A DNA stretch of 64,000 nucleotides. Source: CAYZIB01 sp964478425 (lineage in GTDB: Bacteria; Bacillota_I; Bacilli_A; Acholeplasmatales; WRBM01). The stretch is from positions 1-64,000 of the forward strand of contig CAYZIB010000002.1 of assembly GCA_964478425.1 (NCBI GenBank), read 5' to 3'. Every line of letters starts with the position of its first letter. Within the stretch, counting starts at the first letter, position 1. Below are positions 34,000 to 42,797 of the stretch, piece by piece. Under the pieces are notes generated by a model. It searched no databases, was not told the origin of the DNA, and saw only the letters and a program-made list of their open reading frames with translations. A program made the translations under genes and the position numbers.

Positions 34000-35303
34000 T
34001 GAAAATAAAATGTAGTGGTTTAAATAATAATTTTTTAGGCATTGTAAAAAACAATGACAATTATTTTTATTTAAAAGATTTTTATCCTAATGAAGAAGGA
34101 ATATATGATGAATCCTTAAAACAAATAACAAAATTAACTAAAAAAAGCGAAAATAGAAGTAAATTTACATGTCCTAATTATTTAAGGTGTGGAGGATGTA
34201 GCTGCTTAACATATGATTATAAAATGCAATTAGATCATAAAAAAGATTATGTTTTATCATTATTTAAAAAAAATAATATTAAAATAAATAAATTTGATGG
34301 AATATTAGGGATGAATAATCCATTAAATTATCGACATAAAATAATTGCTAGTTTTAAACAGTCTAAAAGTAATAAATTAGTTTTAGGACTATATGAAGAA
34401 AGTACTCATAAAGTTATTCCTTATGAAAAATGTTTATTACAAAATAATAGAGCAAATGAAATTTTAAAAGATATTTTAGAAATAGCAAACAAATTAAAAC
34501 TTCAAGCTGCTGATGATAAAAGAGGTTTTTTAAAACATGTATTATTAAGAATTGGGTATAAAAGTAAAGAAGTTTTAGTTTGTATTATTACCAAAGATGA
34601 ATTTTTTCCTGGTAGAAAAGAATTTTTAAAAGAATTATTATCTAAAAATAAAGATATAAAAACAGTTGTTCAAAATTATAATTTTAGAGATACATCAGTT
34701 GTTTTAGGTGAAAAAGAAAAGGTATTATATGGTTTAGGATATATAACTGACTATATTGATAAATATCAATTTAGAATATCTAGTAAATCATTTTATCAAG
34801 TAAATCCTGAACAAATGATTAATTTATATAATAAAGCTATTGAAATTGCAGATTTAAAACCTAAATATAATGTATTAGATGCTTATAGTGGTATATCAAC
34901 AATTTCTATTTTAGCATCTAAAAAATGCAATATGGTTATTAGTTGTGAAAATAATAAAATGGCTTATATGGATGCTAAAAAAAATGGATTATTAAATCAT
35001 ATTAATAATATTGATTTTGTAAACATGGATGCAACAAATTTTATTAATGATTGTTATTTAAATAAAGTTTTTTTTGATTGTATATTTATGGATCCACCAA
35101 GAGAAGGATCAACTAATAAATTTTTAAAAAATTTAATTAAAATTAATCCTAAAAAAATAGTTTATATTTCATGTAATCCAGAAACTCTTGTAAGAGATAT
35201 TAATGTTTTAAAAGATAATTATAATGTTTTATATTTAAAGTTGTATGATATGTTTCCGATGACAAATCATGTTGAGACACTATGTTTATTGTCAAGAAAA
35301 TGA
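33996..35303 (+). CDS. rlmD: 23S rRNA (uracil-5-)-methyltransferase, RlmD/TrmA family
   Basis: A 435-residue SAM-dependent RNA uracil-C5 methyltransferase. Iron-sulfur cysteines: CPNYLRCGGCSC (C59, C65, C68), with the fourth probably in PYEKCLLQ (about 146). SAM-binding motif LDAYSGISTISI (about 289-300), then MDPPREG, and the catalytic Cys in YISCNPETLVRD (about 388). The N-terminal TRAM-like segment is short. RlmD (U1939-type), RlmCD and TrmA members are hard to separate by eye, so the symbol is the most likely family label. Two ATGs in tandem (33996, 33999) are possible starts. The start overlaps the previous stop. Confidence 0.85.
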   Translation: MMKIKCSGLNNNFLGIVKNNDNYFYLKDFYPNEEGIYDESLKQITKLTKKSENRSKFTCPNYLRCGGCSCLTYDYKMQLDHKKDYVLSLFKKNNIKINKFDGILGMNNPLNYRHKIIASFKQSKSNKLVLGLYEESTHKVIPYEKCLLQNNRANEILKDILEIANKLKLQAADDKRGFLKHVLLRIGYKSKEVLVCIITKDEFFPGRKEFLKELLSKNKDIKTVVQNYNFRDTSVVLGEKEKVLYGLGYITDYIDKYQFRISSKSFYQVNPEQMINLYNKAIEIADLKPKYNVLDAYSGISTISILASKKCNMVISCENNKMAYMDAKKNGLLNHINNIDFVNMDATNFINDCYLNKVFFDCIFMDPPREGSTNKFLKNLIKINPKKIVYISCNPETLVRDINVLKDNYNVLYLKLYDMFPMTNHVETLCLLSRK

Positions 35304-35414
35304 TTATCAAGGCGTTCTAATATCAAATAGAAAAGATAACTAAAATATAAGATACTATAAATATAAAAAAATTTTTATTAAAAAAATATTATATAAAAAC
35401 GGAAGGAGGTTAAT

Positions 35415-36854
35415 ATGAATATCTATGAAAAATTAAATATTGAATCTGATGTTGCTATTATAATTATTTCATTAGCTTTAATGCTTTTTCTTGGTTTTTT
35501 AGCTACAAGAATTACAAAAAGATTAAAATTACCAAATGTTACAGCATATATAATTGTTGGAATTTTACTTGGACCTTATGTTTTAAAATTAGTTCCAGAA
35601 AATATAATTAGTGGTATGGATTTTTTATCTGATATTGCTCTTGCATTTATTGCTTTTTCAACAGGTGAATTTTTTAAATTTCAAGCACTTAAAAAAAATG
35701 GTGGAAAAGTTGTAGTTATAACAATTATTGAAGCATTATTAGCATCTATTTTAATATTTATAGTAATGTATTTTGTTTTAAAAATTAATTTAGCTTTTTC
35801 AATTGTTCTTGCAGCATTAGCAAGTGCAACAGCACCAGCTTCGACTGTTATGACAATAAGACAAACAAAAGCTAAAGGAGATTTTGTTGAAACATTATTA
35901 CAAGTAGTAGCATTAGATGATATTGTAGGATTAATATTATATAGTGTAGCAATATCTATTGCTGTATCTCAAACAGGTAGTGGAACATTTAATTTTAAAA
36001 GCATAATTAATCCAATTATTATAAATATTTTAATTATGGTACTTGGTGGATGTTTTGGATTTTTATTAAAATTATTAATGCCTAAAAATCGTTCTACTGA
36101 TAATAGATTGATAATTTTAATATCAATGATTTTATTATTTTGTGGAATATGTGCCTTACTTGACATATCACCATTATTAGGATGTATGTCAATGGCAACT
36201 ATCTATATTAATATAACAGATGATGACAAACTTTTTAAACAACTTAATTATTTTAGTCCTCCAATCTTATTATTATTTTTTGTAAGATCAGGATTAAATT
36301 TTAAATTAGATGCATTATTTAATTCTTCATCACAAATTGGATCAGTACCATTAATATATTTAGGTATTATCTATTTTTTAGTTAGAATACTTGGAAAATA
36401 TTTGGGTGCATTTTTAGGATGTTTAATAACTAAAAAGAAAAAAGAAGTTAGAAATTATTTAGGACTCGCATTAATTCCTCAAGCTGGTGTTGCAATTGGT
36501 CTTGCAGCACTAGGAGCAAGAGCATTAGGAGGAGAAATGGGAGAAAATTTAAATACAATTATTCTTGCATCAAGTGTTTTATATGAATTAATAGGTCCTG
36601 CTTGTGCTAAATTATCATTATACTTATCAAAATCTTATTCAAATAATTTAGAAGATATAGTTGATGTTCCTAATACTAATATTGATGGAACTTTTAAAAC
36701 TGAGGTTGAATTATTAATTGATAGAATAAAAGAAATTCAAAAAAATATTCCTGAAAATTATGAATCAGATGAAGAAAAGGCATTTAATGAAGCAGCAGAA
36801 GAATACTTTAATTATCGAAGTGGATTTATTAAAAATCAATTTAAAAGGAGATAG
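35415..36854 (+). CDS. Cation/proton antiporter (CPA2-like)
   Basis: A 479-residue membrane protein with about 12-13 helices. The N-terminus has the cation:proton antiporter signature RLKLPNVTAYIIVGILLGPY; the ion-binding region has ASATAPASTVMTIRQTKAKG and LDDIVGLILYS, with the paired Asp typical of electrogenic antiporters. The C-terminal about 70 residues are cytoplasmic and acidic; no TrkA-N/RCK domain is attached, unlike KefB. Na+/H+ or K+/H+ exchange is expected. GGAGG is the ribosome-binding site. The MgtC gene follows after 3 bp. The 111 bp upstream (35304-35414) hold no clear terminator for rlmD and no clear promoter. Confidence 0.85.
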   Translation: MNIYEKLNIESDVAIIIISLALMLFLGFLATRITKRLKLPNVTAYIIVGILLGPYVLKLVPENIISGMDFLSDIALAFIAFSTGEFFKFQALKKNGGKVVVITIIEALLASILIFIVMYFVLKINLAFSIVLAALASATAPASTVMTIRQTKAKGDFVETLLQVVALDDIVGLILYSVAISIAVSQTGSGTFNFKSIINPIIINILIMVLGGCFGFLLKLLMPKNRSTDNRLIILISMILLFCGICALLDISPLLGCMSMATIYINITDDDKLFKQLNYFSPPILLLFFVRSGLNFKLDALFNSSSQIGSVPLIYLGIIYFLVRILGKYLGAFLGCLITKKKKEVRNYLGLALIPQAGVAIGLAALGARALGGEMGENLNTIILASSVLYELIGPACAKLSLYLSKSYSNNLEDIVDVPNTNIDGTFKTEVELLIDRIKEIQKNIPENYESDEEKAFNEAAEEYFNYRSGFIKNQFKRR

Positions 36855-36857
36855 TTT

Positions 36858-37595
36858 ATGATAAATACAGATTTGATTGCTAAATATTTAGGATCTTGGG
36901 CAGAAGAAATAAATATTTATAGCACTATTTTAAAAATATTTTTAGCAATTTTCTTATCAGCAATAATTGGATTTGAAAGATCAAGTAAAAGACATGCTGC
37001 TGGTTTAAGAACATTTATATTAGTAACATTAACATCATGTATTGCAATGATAATTGAGTTATATATATTAAATGATGTTAGTAATGGTTTAATAAATATA
37101 GGATTAACTTTAATTATGAGTTCAGCAGTAATTGTTGCTGTTAGTATTATAAGTTCTAATACTATTTTATATAGTTCAAGAAATCAAATTAAAGGTCTTA
37201 CAACAGCAACCGCTTTATGGGGTTGTGCAATTTTTGGTCTTTTAATTGGAACAGGTGAATATACAATTGTTTTAATATTTTTTATAGTATATTTAATAAT
37301 TTTATCTGGATTTCCAAGTATTGAAATATATTTAAAAAATAGGTCAAATCATTTTGAAATTCATTTAGAATTAAAAAATAGTTTGAATTTACAAAATTTT
37401 ATTTCTACTATTAGACAATTAGGATTAAGAGTAGATGATTTAGAAAGTAATCCAGCATATGTTAATTCAGGATTAAGTGTTTATACTATTTCAGTATCAA
37501 TAATAAAAAAAGAATTAAAACAATATAAAACTCATAAAGAAATTATTGAAGCATTAAAATCAATTGATTATATTTATCATATTGAAGAAATTTAA
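36858..37595 (+). CDS. MgtC/SapB family membrane protein
   Basis: A 245-residue protein. Residues about 20-155 hold the MgtC domain with four or five helices and the family block GFERSSKRHAAGLRTF (about 42-57); about 160-245 is a soluble ACT-like tail. MgtC proteins are linked to growth at low Mg2+ and regulate membrane ATPase or phosphate uptake in pathogens; in Bacillota the role is less clear. It starts 3 bp after the antiporter gene, with AAAGGAGA as ribosome-binding site inside that gene, so the two are coupled, suggesting a joint role in ion homeostasis (inference). Confidence 0.88.
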   Translation: MINTDLIAKYLGSWAEEINIYSTILKIFLAIFLSAIIGFERSSKRHAAGLRTFILVTLTSCIAMIIELYILNDVSNGLINIGLTLIMSSAVIVAVSIISSNTILYSSRNQIKGLTTATALWGCAIFGLLIGTGEYTIVLIFFIVYLIILSGFPSIEIYLKNRSNHFEIHLELKNSLNLQNFISTIRQLGLRVDDLESNPAYVNSGLSVYTISVSIIKKELKQYKTHKEIIEALKSIDYIYHIEEI

Positions 37596-37612
37596 CATGG
37601 ATTTTCCATGTT
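37594..37612 (+). terminator. Terminator after mgtC-like gene
   Basis: An 8-bp stem (37594-37601 with 37605-37612), 3-nt loop, followed by six T. It overlaps the stop codon. Confidence 0.85.
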
Positions 37613-37622
37613 TTTTCTTTTA

Positions 37623-37651
37623 TTGACATTTTAAAATTAAAAGACTATAAT
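37623..37651 (+). promoter_or_regulatory. Perfect consensus SigA promoter for degV
   Basis: TTGACA (37623-37628), 17-bp spacer, TATAAT (37646-37651). It is the only full-consensus promoter I found in the window. The leader to the start codon at 37739 is about 80 nt, with a weak CGCA...TGCG pairing around 37654-37689. Confidence 0.85.
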
Positions 37652-37738
37652 AATCGCATGAATAAAATATAAAATAATTATAAATTGCGGGATTTAATTA
37701 GATTATAGTTATTCAAAAAAATTAAGGAGAAAAAAATT

Positions 37739-38566
37739 ATGCTTAAAGTTTTTGTTGATTCTGGGTCTAGTATTAAGGAATCTGAAAAGAGTAAATATAA
37801 TATAGAGATAATTCCGCTTAAGATTCTTTTTGGTCAAAAAGAATATTTAGATGGTATAGATTTATCAATAGAAGAATTTTATAATGAATTATTAAATAAT
37901 AAAAATTTCCCTAAAACAAGCTTACCAAAATTAGATACTGTTTATGATAAGGTTACAAATTATACAGATAATGGAGATGATGTTATTATTTTAACATTAT
38001 CACAAAAAATATCTGGAACATATAATGCTTTTAAAATGCTTTTTAATGAAAATGATAAAGTAAGAGTAATTGATTCTAAAGTAGCTGTTGGTGGAATGCG
38101 TTTAATTGTTGATAAAATAAACGAAATAAGGGATAAATCATTAGATGAAATTGAAAAAATAGTTAATAAATTTATTTTAAGAATAAAAATATTAGCTATT
38201 CCAGAAACATTACATTATTTATTTAAAGGTGGAAGATTAAAAGCAAGTGAATGGGCATTTGGAACAATTTTAAGAATTAAACCAATTATTGGTTTTGAAG
38301 ATGGATGCGTTAAGGTTTTAAATAAAAAAATCGGATTAAAAAGTGGAATGCAATATATAGCTGATAGTTTAAAAGAATTTTGTGTTGATTTAAATTATGA
38401 TATAATTGCATCTTATACTTATAAAAAAGAAAATTTAGAAAGATTAATAAGTATTACTGATAATAAATATTTAAAAAATATTAGAGTTTTTGATGATTTA
38501 GATCCAGTTATTGCTGCTCATTGGGGACCTAATGCATTTGGATATATATTTGTTAGTAAAGAATAA
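37739..38566 (+). CDS. DegV family fatty-acid-binding protein
   Basis: A 275-residue DegV/FakB-like protein that binds fatty acids; in the Fak system FakB presents the fatty acid to FakA kinase for acyl-phosphate formation. Typical elements: VDSGSSIKES at the N-terminus (normally VTDS), SLPKLDTVYDKV with the SQPS/TSxP-like loop, ILTLSQKISGTYNAF, VIDSKVAVGG, and the C-terminal AAHWGPNAFGYIFVSKE. No fakA-type kinase gene is adjacent. It is monocistronic between a consensus promoter and a hairpin terminator, suggesting steady, high expression. Confidence 0.88.
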   Translation: MLKVFVDSGSSIKESEKSKYNIEIIPLKILFGQKEYLDGIDLSIEEFYNELLNNKNFPKTSLPKLDTVYDKVTNYTDNGDDVIILTLSQKISGTYNAFKMLFNENDKVRVIDSKVAVGGMRLIVDKINEIRDKSLDEIEKIVNKFILRIKILAIPETLHYLFKGGRLKASEWAFGTILRIKPIIGFEDGCVKVLNKKIGLKSGMQYIADSLKEFCVDLNYDIIASYTYKKENLERLISITDNKYLKNIRVFDDLDPVIAAHWGPNAFGYIFVSKE

Positions 38567-38569
38567 ATT

Positions 38570-38589
38570 GTTATATACAATTATATAAC
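38570..38589 (+). terminator. Terminator after degV
   Basis: A perfect 8-bp stem (38570-38577 with 38582-38589), CAAT loop, followed by seven T. It separates degV from the structured leader of the next gene. Confidence 0.8.
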
Positions 38590-38596
38590 TTTTTTC

Positions 38597-38602
38597 TAAA
38601 AT
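38597..38602 (+). promoter_or_regulatory. Candidate -10 box for the structured leader
   Basis: TAAAAT, directly after the degV terminator T-run. The start of transcription would be near 38609, the first base of the first helix of the leader. No good -35 is visible. Confidence 0.4.
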
Positions 38603-38608
38603 AATTTG

Positions 38609-38730
38609 TCCGCTCATATGACATTAAACTGGAGAGTGGAAAGGAAGCAACTTAGAAAACCGAGTACCGTAAACATGATGATAGGTATCGCTATTCCATC
38701 ATTTATTAAAAAAGCAGCGAAGGAGAAAAG
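38609..38730 (+). promoter_or_regulatory. Structured 5' leader, candidate riboswitch or cis-regulatory RNA, class not recognised
   Basis: About 95 nt with clearly higher G+C (about 40%) than its surroundings, directly upstream of a CNNM/CorC-type transporter gene. Pairings I can draw: A, TCCGCTC (38609-38615) with GAGTGGA (38634-38640); B, TGGAA (38637-38641) with TTCCA (38694-38698), enclosing C, CGA-bulge-TACC (38661-38668) with GGTATCG (38684-38690); D, TCGCT (38688-38692) with AGCGA (38716-38720), which ends against the AAGGAG ribosome-binding site (38720-38725). A excludes B because they share GTGGA, and D excludes the base of C. This is the layout of a translational switch. It does not match the M-box, yybP-ykoY, ydaO, NiCo, TPP, FMN, SAM, glycine or cobalamin consensus as I remember them. 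Confidence 0.6.
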
Positions 38731-40056
38731 ATGAATATATTAGAAAATATGTCTACCAATCAAAATGATATATTACCGCAGATTATTTTGATAATTATTT
38801 TAACATTGCTAAACGCTTTTTTTGCATCAGCTGAATTAGCAGTTTTATCTGTAAATAAAACAAAAATGAATGTACTTGCAGAAAAAGGAAATAAAAAAGC
38901 AATAAGAGTTTTAAAATTAAATAGTGATCAAACAAAATTTTTATCAACAATTCAAGTTGGGATTACTCTTGCAGGATTTTTTTCAAGTGCAACAGCAGCA
39001 ACTTCATTATCTTTAAAATTAAAGGGTTTTTTAACTTCATTAGGACTTAAATATATACCTAATTTATCTATAATAATTATTACTTTGTTTTTATCATATA
39101 TAACATTAGTATTTGGTGAATTATTCCCAAAAAGGATTGCTATTAGATTTCCTGATAAAGTTGCAATGTTTGTCGTTACACCAATTTCTATTATTAAAAA
39201 AATAGTTAGTCCTATTGTTAAATTTTTGTCGTGGTCATGCAATTTTCTTGTTAAAATAACAGGTATTGAAAAAAATTTAGTAGAAGAAAAAATAAGTGAA
39301 GAAGAAATAATGTCTATTATTAAAACAGGATATAATGATGGTGTTTTATCAAAAGACGAAAAAAATGTTATTGATGGAATATTTAGTTTAGATGAATTAA
39401 CAGCAAAACAAATTATGACACATAGAGTTAATACATTTGCATTAGACATAAATAGTAATTTAAATGATATTTTAGATCAATTATCGAAAGAAAAATATAC
39501 AAGAGTTCCTATTTATAATGGTGATATTGATCATATAATTGGTATTCTAAATGTTAAAGATATTCTGTTTTCAATAAATAAAATTGGTTTTGAAAATATT
39601 GAAATAAAACAACTATTAAGAAAACCAATTTATATTCCAGAACATTATAATATTCAAAAACTATTAAAAAAATTTATTAATACAAATAATCAAATGGCCA
39701 TTGTAATTGATGAATTTGGTGGATTTATGGGTATTATAACATTAGAGGATATTATTGAAGAATTACTTGGGAATATTAACGATGAATATGATGATGAGTC
39801 ATTTATAAAAAAAATAAATGATAATGAATATATTTTAAATGGAAATATGAATATTTCAGATATTAATCGTGAATTAAATTTAAATTTAACCAAAAATGAA
39901 GATCATTATTTAACTATTGGAGGTTTAATTATTAATATTTTGGGTTACATTCCAAAAGATAAATCTAATATTAATATTAAATATGAAAATCTTGATATAT
40001 ATGTTTTAAAAATAAAGAAAAATAGAATTATTGAAGTCAAAATAAAAATTAATTAA
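38731..40056 (+). CDS. CNNM/HlyC-CorC family transporter (DUF21 plus CBS pair)
   Basis: A 441-residue membrane protein. Residues about 15-200 are the DUF21/CNNM transmembrane domain (NAFFASAELAVLSVNKTKM, then VGITLAGFFSSATAA); about 220-345 are two CBS domains (IMTHRVNTFAL and MAIVIDEFGGFMGIITLED, ending EELLGNI); the last 80 residues are the CorC/HlyC C-terminal domain. Members transport or regulate Mg2+, Co2+ or Na+ and are often mis-called hemolysins. It starts 5 nt after AAGGAG and sits behind a structured leader, so expression may respond to a ligand or ion. A weak A/T hairpin follows the stop. Confidence 0.9.
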   Translation: MNILENMSTNQNDILPQIILIIILTLLNAFFASAELAVLSVNKTKMNVLAEKGNKKAIRVLKLNSDQTKFLSTIQVGITLAGFFSSATAATSLSLKLKGFLTSLGLKYIPNLSIIIITLFLSYITLVFGELFPKRIAIRFPDKVAMFVVTPISIIKKIVSPIVKFLSWSCNFLVKITGIEKNLVEEKISEEEIMSIIKTGYNDGVLSKDEKNVIDGIFSLDELTAKQIMTHRVNTFALDINSNLNDILDQLSKEKYTRVPIYNGDIDHIIGILNVKDILFSINKIGFENIEIKQLLRKPIYIPEHYNIQKLLKKFINTNNQMAIVIDEFGGFMGIITLEDIIEELLGNINDEYDDESFIKKINDNEYILNGNMNISDINRELNLNLTKNEDHYLTIGGLIINILGYIPKDKSNINIKYENLDIYVLKIKKNRIIEVKIKIN

Positions 40057-40078
40057 AAGTTTATTTTGACTTTTTTTA
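40056..40078 (+). terminator. Weak terminator after the CNNM gene
   Basis: AAAAGT and ACTTTT arms around an 8-nt loop, then a T-run. Short, A/T-rich stem, so low confidence. Confidence 0.4.
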
Positions 40079-40142
40079 AAAAATTCATTTAATTATATAA
40101 ATATTTATTATATAATATAATAGTTTTTATGAGGTATAAATT

Positions 40143-41030
40143 ATGGAAAAGAAAATTAGTAAAAAAAATATAATATCATTTTTAGAATTAAATTTAGGAG
40201 TATTTTTAGCAGCTTGTTCAACAGCTATTTTTTTAAGACCATATAATATAATTGGTGGTGGAGCAGGAGGACTTGGAATTTTAATTGAAAGTATTTTTAA
40301 AATTGATGCAGTTTTAGTAATGTATTTAGTGAATTTAGTTTTAGTAACATTAGGTTTTTTCTTGATGGGAAAAGATTTTTTCTTTAAAACAGTTTATGGA
40401 TCATTAGCATTTCCAAGTTATGTTGCTTTAATAAGTTATATATATAATTTTTTTAATATTGAAGAAATTGATTTATTTTTAGTAATTATTTTTGGAGCAA
40501 TACTTACAGGTATTGGAATAGGGTTAACATTAAAAAATAATGGAACAACTGGTGGAACTGATATAATACAAGCAATATTATTTAAATATTTTAATATTCC
40601 TTATTCAAAAACTATGTATATAGTTGATGGATTTATTATTTTTATGGGATTGATTTTTGTCTCTTTTACTAATGGACTTGCAGCTATAGTATATGTTGCA
40701 TTAAATGGATTTGTAATAGATTTAGTAGCATTTGGTGGATTCAATAAAAGAGCAGTCTTTATTATTAGTGAAAAAGCTGATTTAATAAAAGAATATATTA
40801 TAAATGAAATAGTAAGAGGAACAACTAATGTTATAACAGAAGGTGGATATGATCATCAAAAAAGAAATATGATTATTGTTGTTTTAGAAACAAATGAATA
40901 TTTTAGTTTACGTGCAAAAATTGAAGAAATAGATAAATATGCCTTTATTTTTGTTACAAAAGCAACAGAAGTTAGAGGTTTAGGATTTAGTTTAGAATCA
41001 CCAGCAAGATTAAAAAGGAAGAAGAAATAA
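40143..41030 (+). CDS. YitT family membrane protein
   Basis: A 295-residue protein. The N-terminal part (10-205) has five or six membrane helices with the YitT/DUF161 motifs FLRPYNIIGGGAGGLGIL and LKNNGTTGGTDIIQA; the C-terminal part (about 210-290) is the DUF2179 domain (GGYDHQKRNMIIVV, then VTKATEVRGLGF). The domain is thought to bind a ligand on the cytoplasmic side. Function of the family is not established. The promoter region just upstream has TATAAT boxes after a terminator. The ABC exporter genes follow after 3 bp, so it may be cotranscribed with them. Confidence 0.88.
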   Translation: MEKKISKKNIISFLELNLGVFLAACSTAIFLRPYNIIGGGAGGLGILIESIFKIDAVLVMYLVNLVLVTLGFFLMGKDFFFKTVYGSLAFPSYVALISYIYNFFNIEEIDLFLVIIFGAILTGIGIGLTLKNNGTTGGTDIIQAILFKYFNIPYSKTMYIVDGFIIFMGLIFVSFTNGLAAIVYVALNGFVIDLVAFGGFNKRAVFIISEKADLIKEYIINEIVRGTTNVITEGGYDHQKRNMIIVVLETNEYFSLRAKIEEIDKYAFIFVTKATEVRGLGFSLESPARLKRKKK

Positions 41031-41033
41031 AAT

Positions 41034-42797
41034 ATGATATACGGAAGACATGTAAATAAATATTATTTAAAATATTGGTATATGTTTTTAATTGGAATAG
41101 TTGCTTTAATATTAGTTGATTATTTTCAATTATTAATACCTGATATAATTGGAGATGTTGTTGATAATATCGATAATAAAACTATGACATTTGCTCTTTT
41201 AAAAGAATATATGTTGCAATTTTTAATTGTTGCTCTTGTGATGTTTGTTGGAAGATTTTTATGGAGAATAACTATTTTTGGAGTTGGTTTAAAAATCGAA
41301 ACAGATTTAAGAGAAAAAATGTTTGATAAGTCATTATTATTATCTCAGAATTATTATTCTAATAATAAAACTGGAGCGATAATGGCCTTATATACTAACG
41401 ATTTACAAGCTATTAGACAAACATTTGGTATGGGAACAATAATGATTATAGATGTTTTATTTTTAGGAACATTTGCATTAGTTAAAATGATTAAATTAAA
41501 TTTATTATTATCAATTATTTCTGCTATTCCGATGCTTTTACTAGCATTAATGAGTGGTGTAATCGGTAAATATATGAATAAAAAGTATGAAGATAGACAA
41601 AAATCATATGAAAATTTATCAGATTTTTCCCAAGAAACATTTTCAGGGATTAATGTTATTAAAGCATTTATTTTAGAAGCAAAAGAATTAATTCAATATA
41701 AAAAATTAAATAAAGATAATGCGTTAAAAAATATAACATATATTAAATTTGCTGTTATGCTTGATATATTAATTAGTTTAGTTATTAATAGTATATTTAT
41801 AATTATTGCATTATATGGAGGTTATTTGGTTTTTAAATCAATGCCTAATAATATTTTGTTAACTGCAGGAGAATTAACTAAATTTATTAGTTATTTTGAT
41901 ACATTAATATGGCCGATGATGGCAATTGCTCAAGTTATTAATTTAAGAAGCCAAGGTAAAGCAAGTTTAAATAGAATTAATGAATTATTAAATGAAAAAA
42001 TAGATATAAGAGATATTAATACAAAATTATTAAATAATGTATCTGGAAAAATTACTTTTAATAATTTTAATTTTCAATATCCAGATACAAATATAGATGT
42101 ATTAAAAAATATTACATTTACAATTAATCCTGGTGAAAAAGTTGGAATTATTGGTAAAACAGGAAGTGGTAAAACAACATTAGTAGATATTTTATTAAGA
42201 ATATATAATGTTAATCAAAATGAAGTATTTATAGATGATATCGATATAATGAATATTTGTTATAAACAAGTAAGAGATATTGTTGCGTATGTTCCTCAAG
42301 ATAACTTTTTATTTAGTGATACTATTAAAAATAATATTGGATTTTCTAAAAAAAATATTGATTTAGATGATGTAAAAAAATATGCTAAATACGCTTCTAT
42401 AAGTGATAATATAGAAGAATTTAAAGATCAATATGATACATTACTTGGTGAAAGAGGATCAACTATATCAGGAGGACAAAAACAAAGAATATCTATAGCA
42501 AGAGCTTTATATAAAGATGCACCTATTTTAATATTAGATGATTCAACAAGTGCTGTTGATACAAAAACAGAAGAAGAAATAATTAATAATTTAAATCAAA
42601 TTAGAAAAGATAAAACAACGATATTAATTGCACATAGAATATCTACTGTTAAAAGGTTAGATAAAATTATTGTAATTGATGATGGTAAAATTGCTGGAAT
42701 TGGTAATCATTTCGAATTATTAAGCAATTGTAAAATTTATAAAGATCTTGTTTTATTACAAAAATTAGAGGAGGAAGTAGATAATGAAGAAATATAA
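41034..42797 (+). CDS. ABC exporter half-transporter, degenerate-site subunit
   Basis: A 587-residue fused membrane-ATPase protein: six helices (about 12-300), then an ATPase domain with Walker A GKTGSGKTT, Q-loop VPQDNFLF, signature ISGGQKQR and Walker B ILILDDSTSAVD. The residue after the Walker B Asp is Asp instead of the catalytic Glu, so the site formed by this Walker A/B with the partner signature cannot hydrolyse ATP normally. The next gene, overlapping by 14 nt, is the partner. This asymmetry is typical of heterodimeric multidrug exporters such as BmrCD, LmrCD and TM287/288. Substrate unknown. Confidence 0.9.
   Translation: MIYGRHVNKYYLKYWYMFLIGIVALILVDYFQLLIPDIIGDVVDNIDNKTMTFALLKEYMLQFLIVALVMFVGRFLWRITIFGVGLKIETDLREKMFDKSLLLSQNYYSNNKTGAIMALYTNDLQAIRQTFGMGTIMIIDVLFLGTFALVKMIKLNLLLSIISAIPMLLLALMSGVIGKYMNKKYEDRQKSYENLSDFSQETFSGINVIKAFILEAKELIQYKKLNKDNALKNITYIKFAVMLDILISLVINSIFIIIALYGGYLVFKSMPNNILLTAGELTKFISYFDTLIWPMMAIAQVINLRSQGKASLNRINELLNEKIDIRDINTKLLNNVSGKITFNNFNFQYPDTNIDVLKNITFTINPGEKVGIIGKTGSGKTTLVDILLRIYNVNQNEVFIDDIDIMNICYKQVRDIVAYVPQDNFLFSDTIKNNIGFSKKNIDLDDVKKYAKYASISDNIEEFKDQYDTLLGERGSTISGGQKQRISIARALYKDAPILILDDSTSAVDTKTEEEIINNLNQIRKDKTTILIAHRISTVKRLDKIIVIDDGKIAGIGNHFELLSNCKIYKDLVLLQKLEEEVDNEEI

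Noticed and set aside
38636..38653. Signal recognition particle RNA core (GGAAGGAAGCAG-like sequence GGAAAGGAAGCAA)
   Set aside because: The bases flanking the apparent GGAA loop do not pair as in SRP helix 8, and the fragment sits inside a larger alternative structure ending at a ribosome-binding site.
38609..38700. M-box (Mg2+) or yybP-ykoY (Mn2+) riboswitch
   Set aside because: None of the conserved blocks I remember for these classes is present. A covariance-model search would decide.
38952..39449. A 165-codon open frame antisense to the CNNM transporter gene
   Set aside because: It has no ribosome-binding site or recognisable domain, and the plus strand encodes a complete CNNM/CBS protein. 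Long antisense frames are expected where AT-rich codons leave few stops on the other strand.
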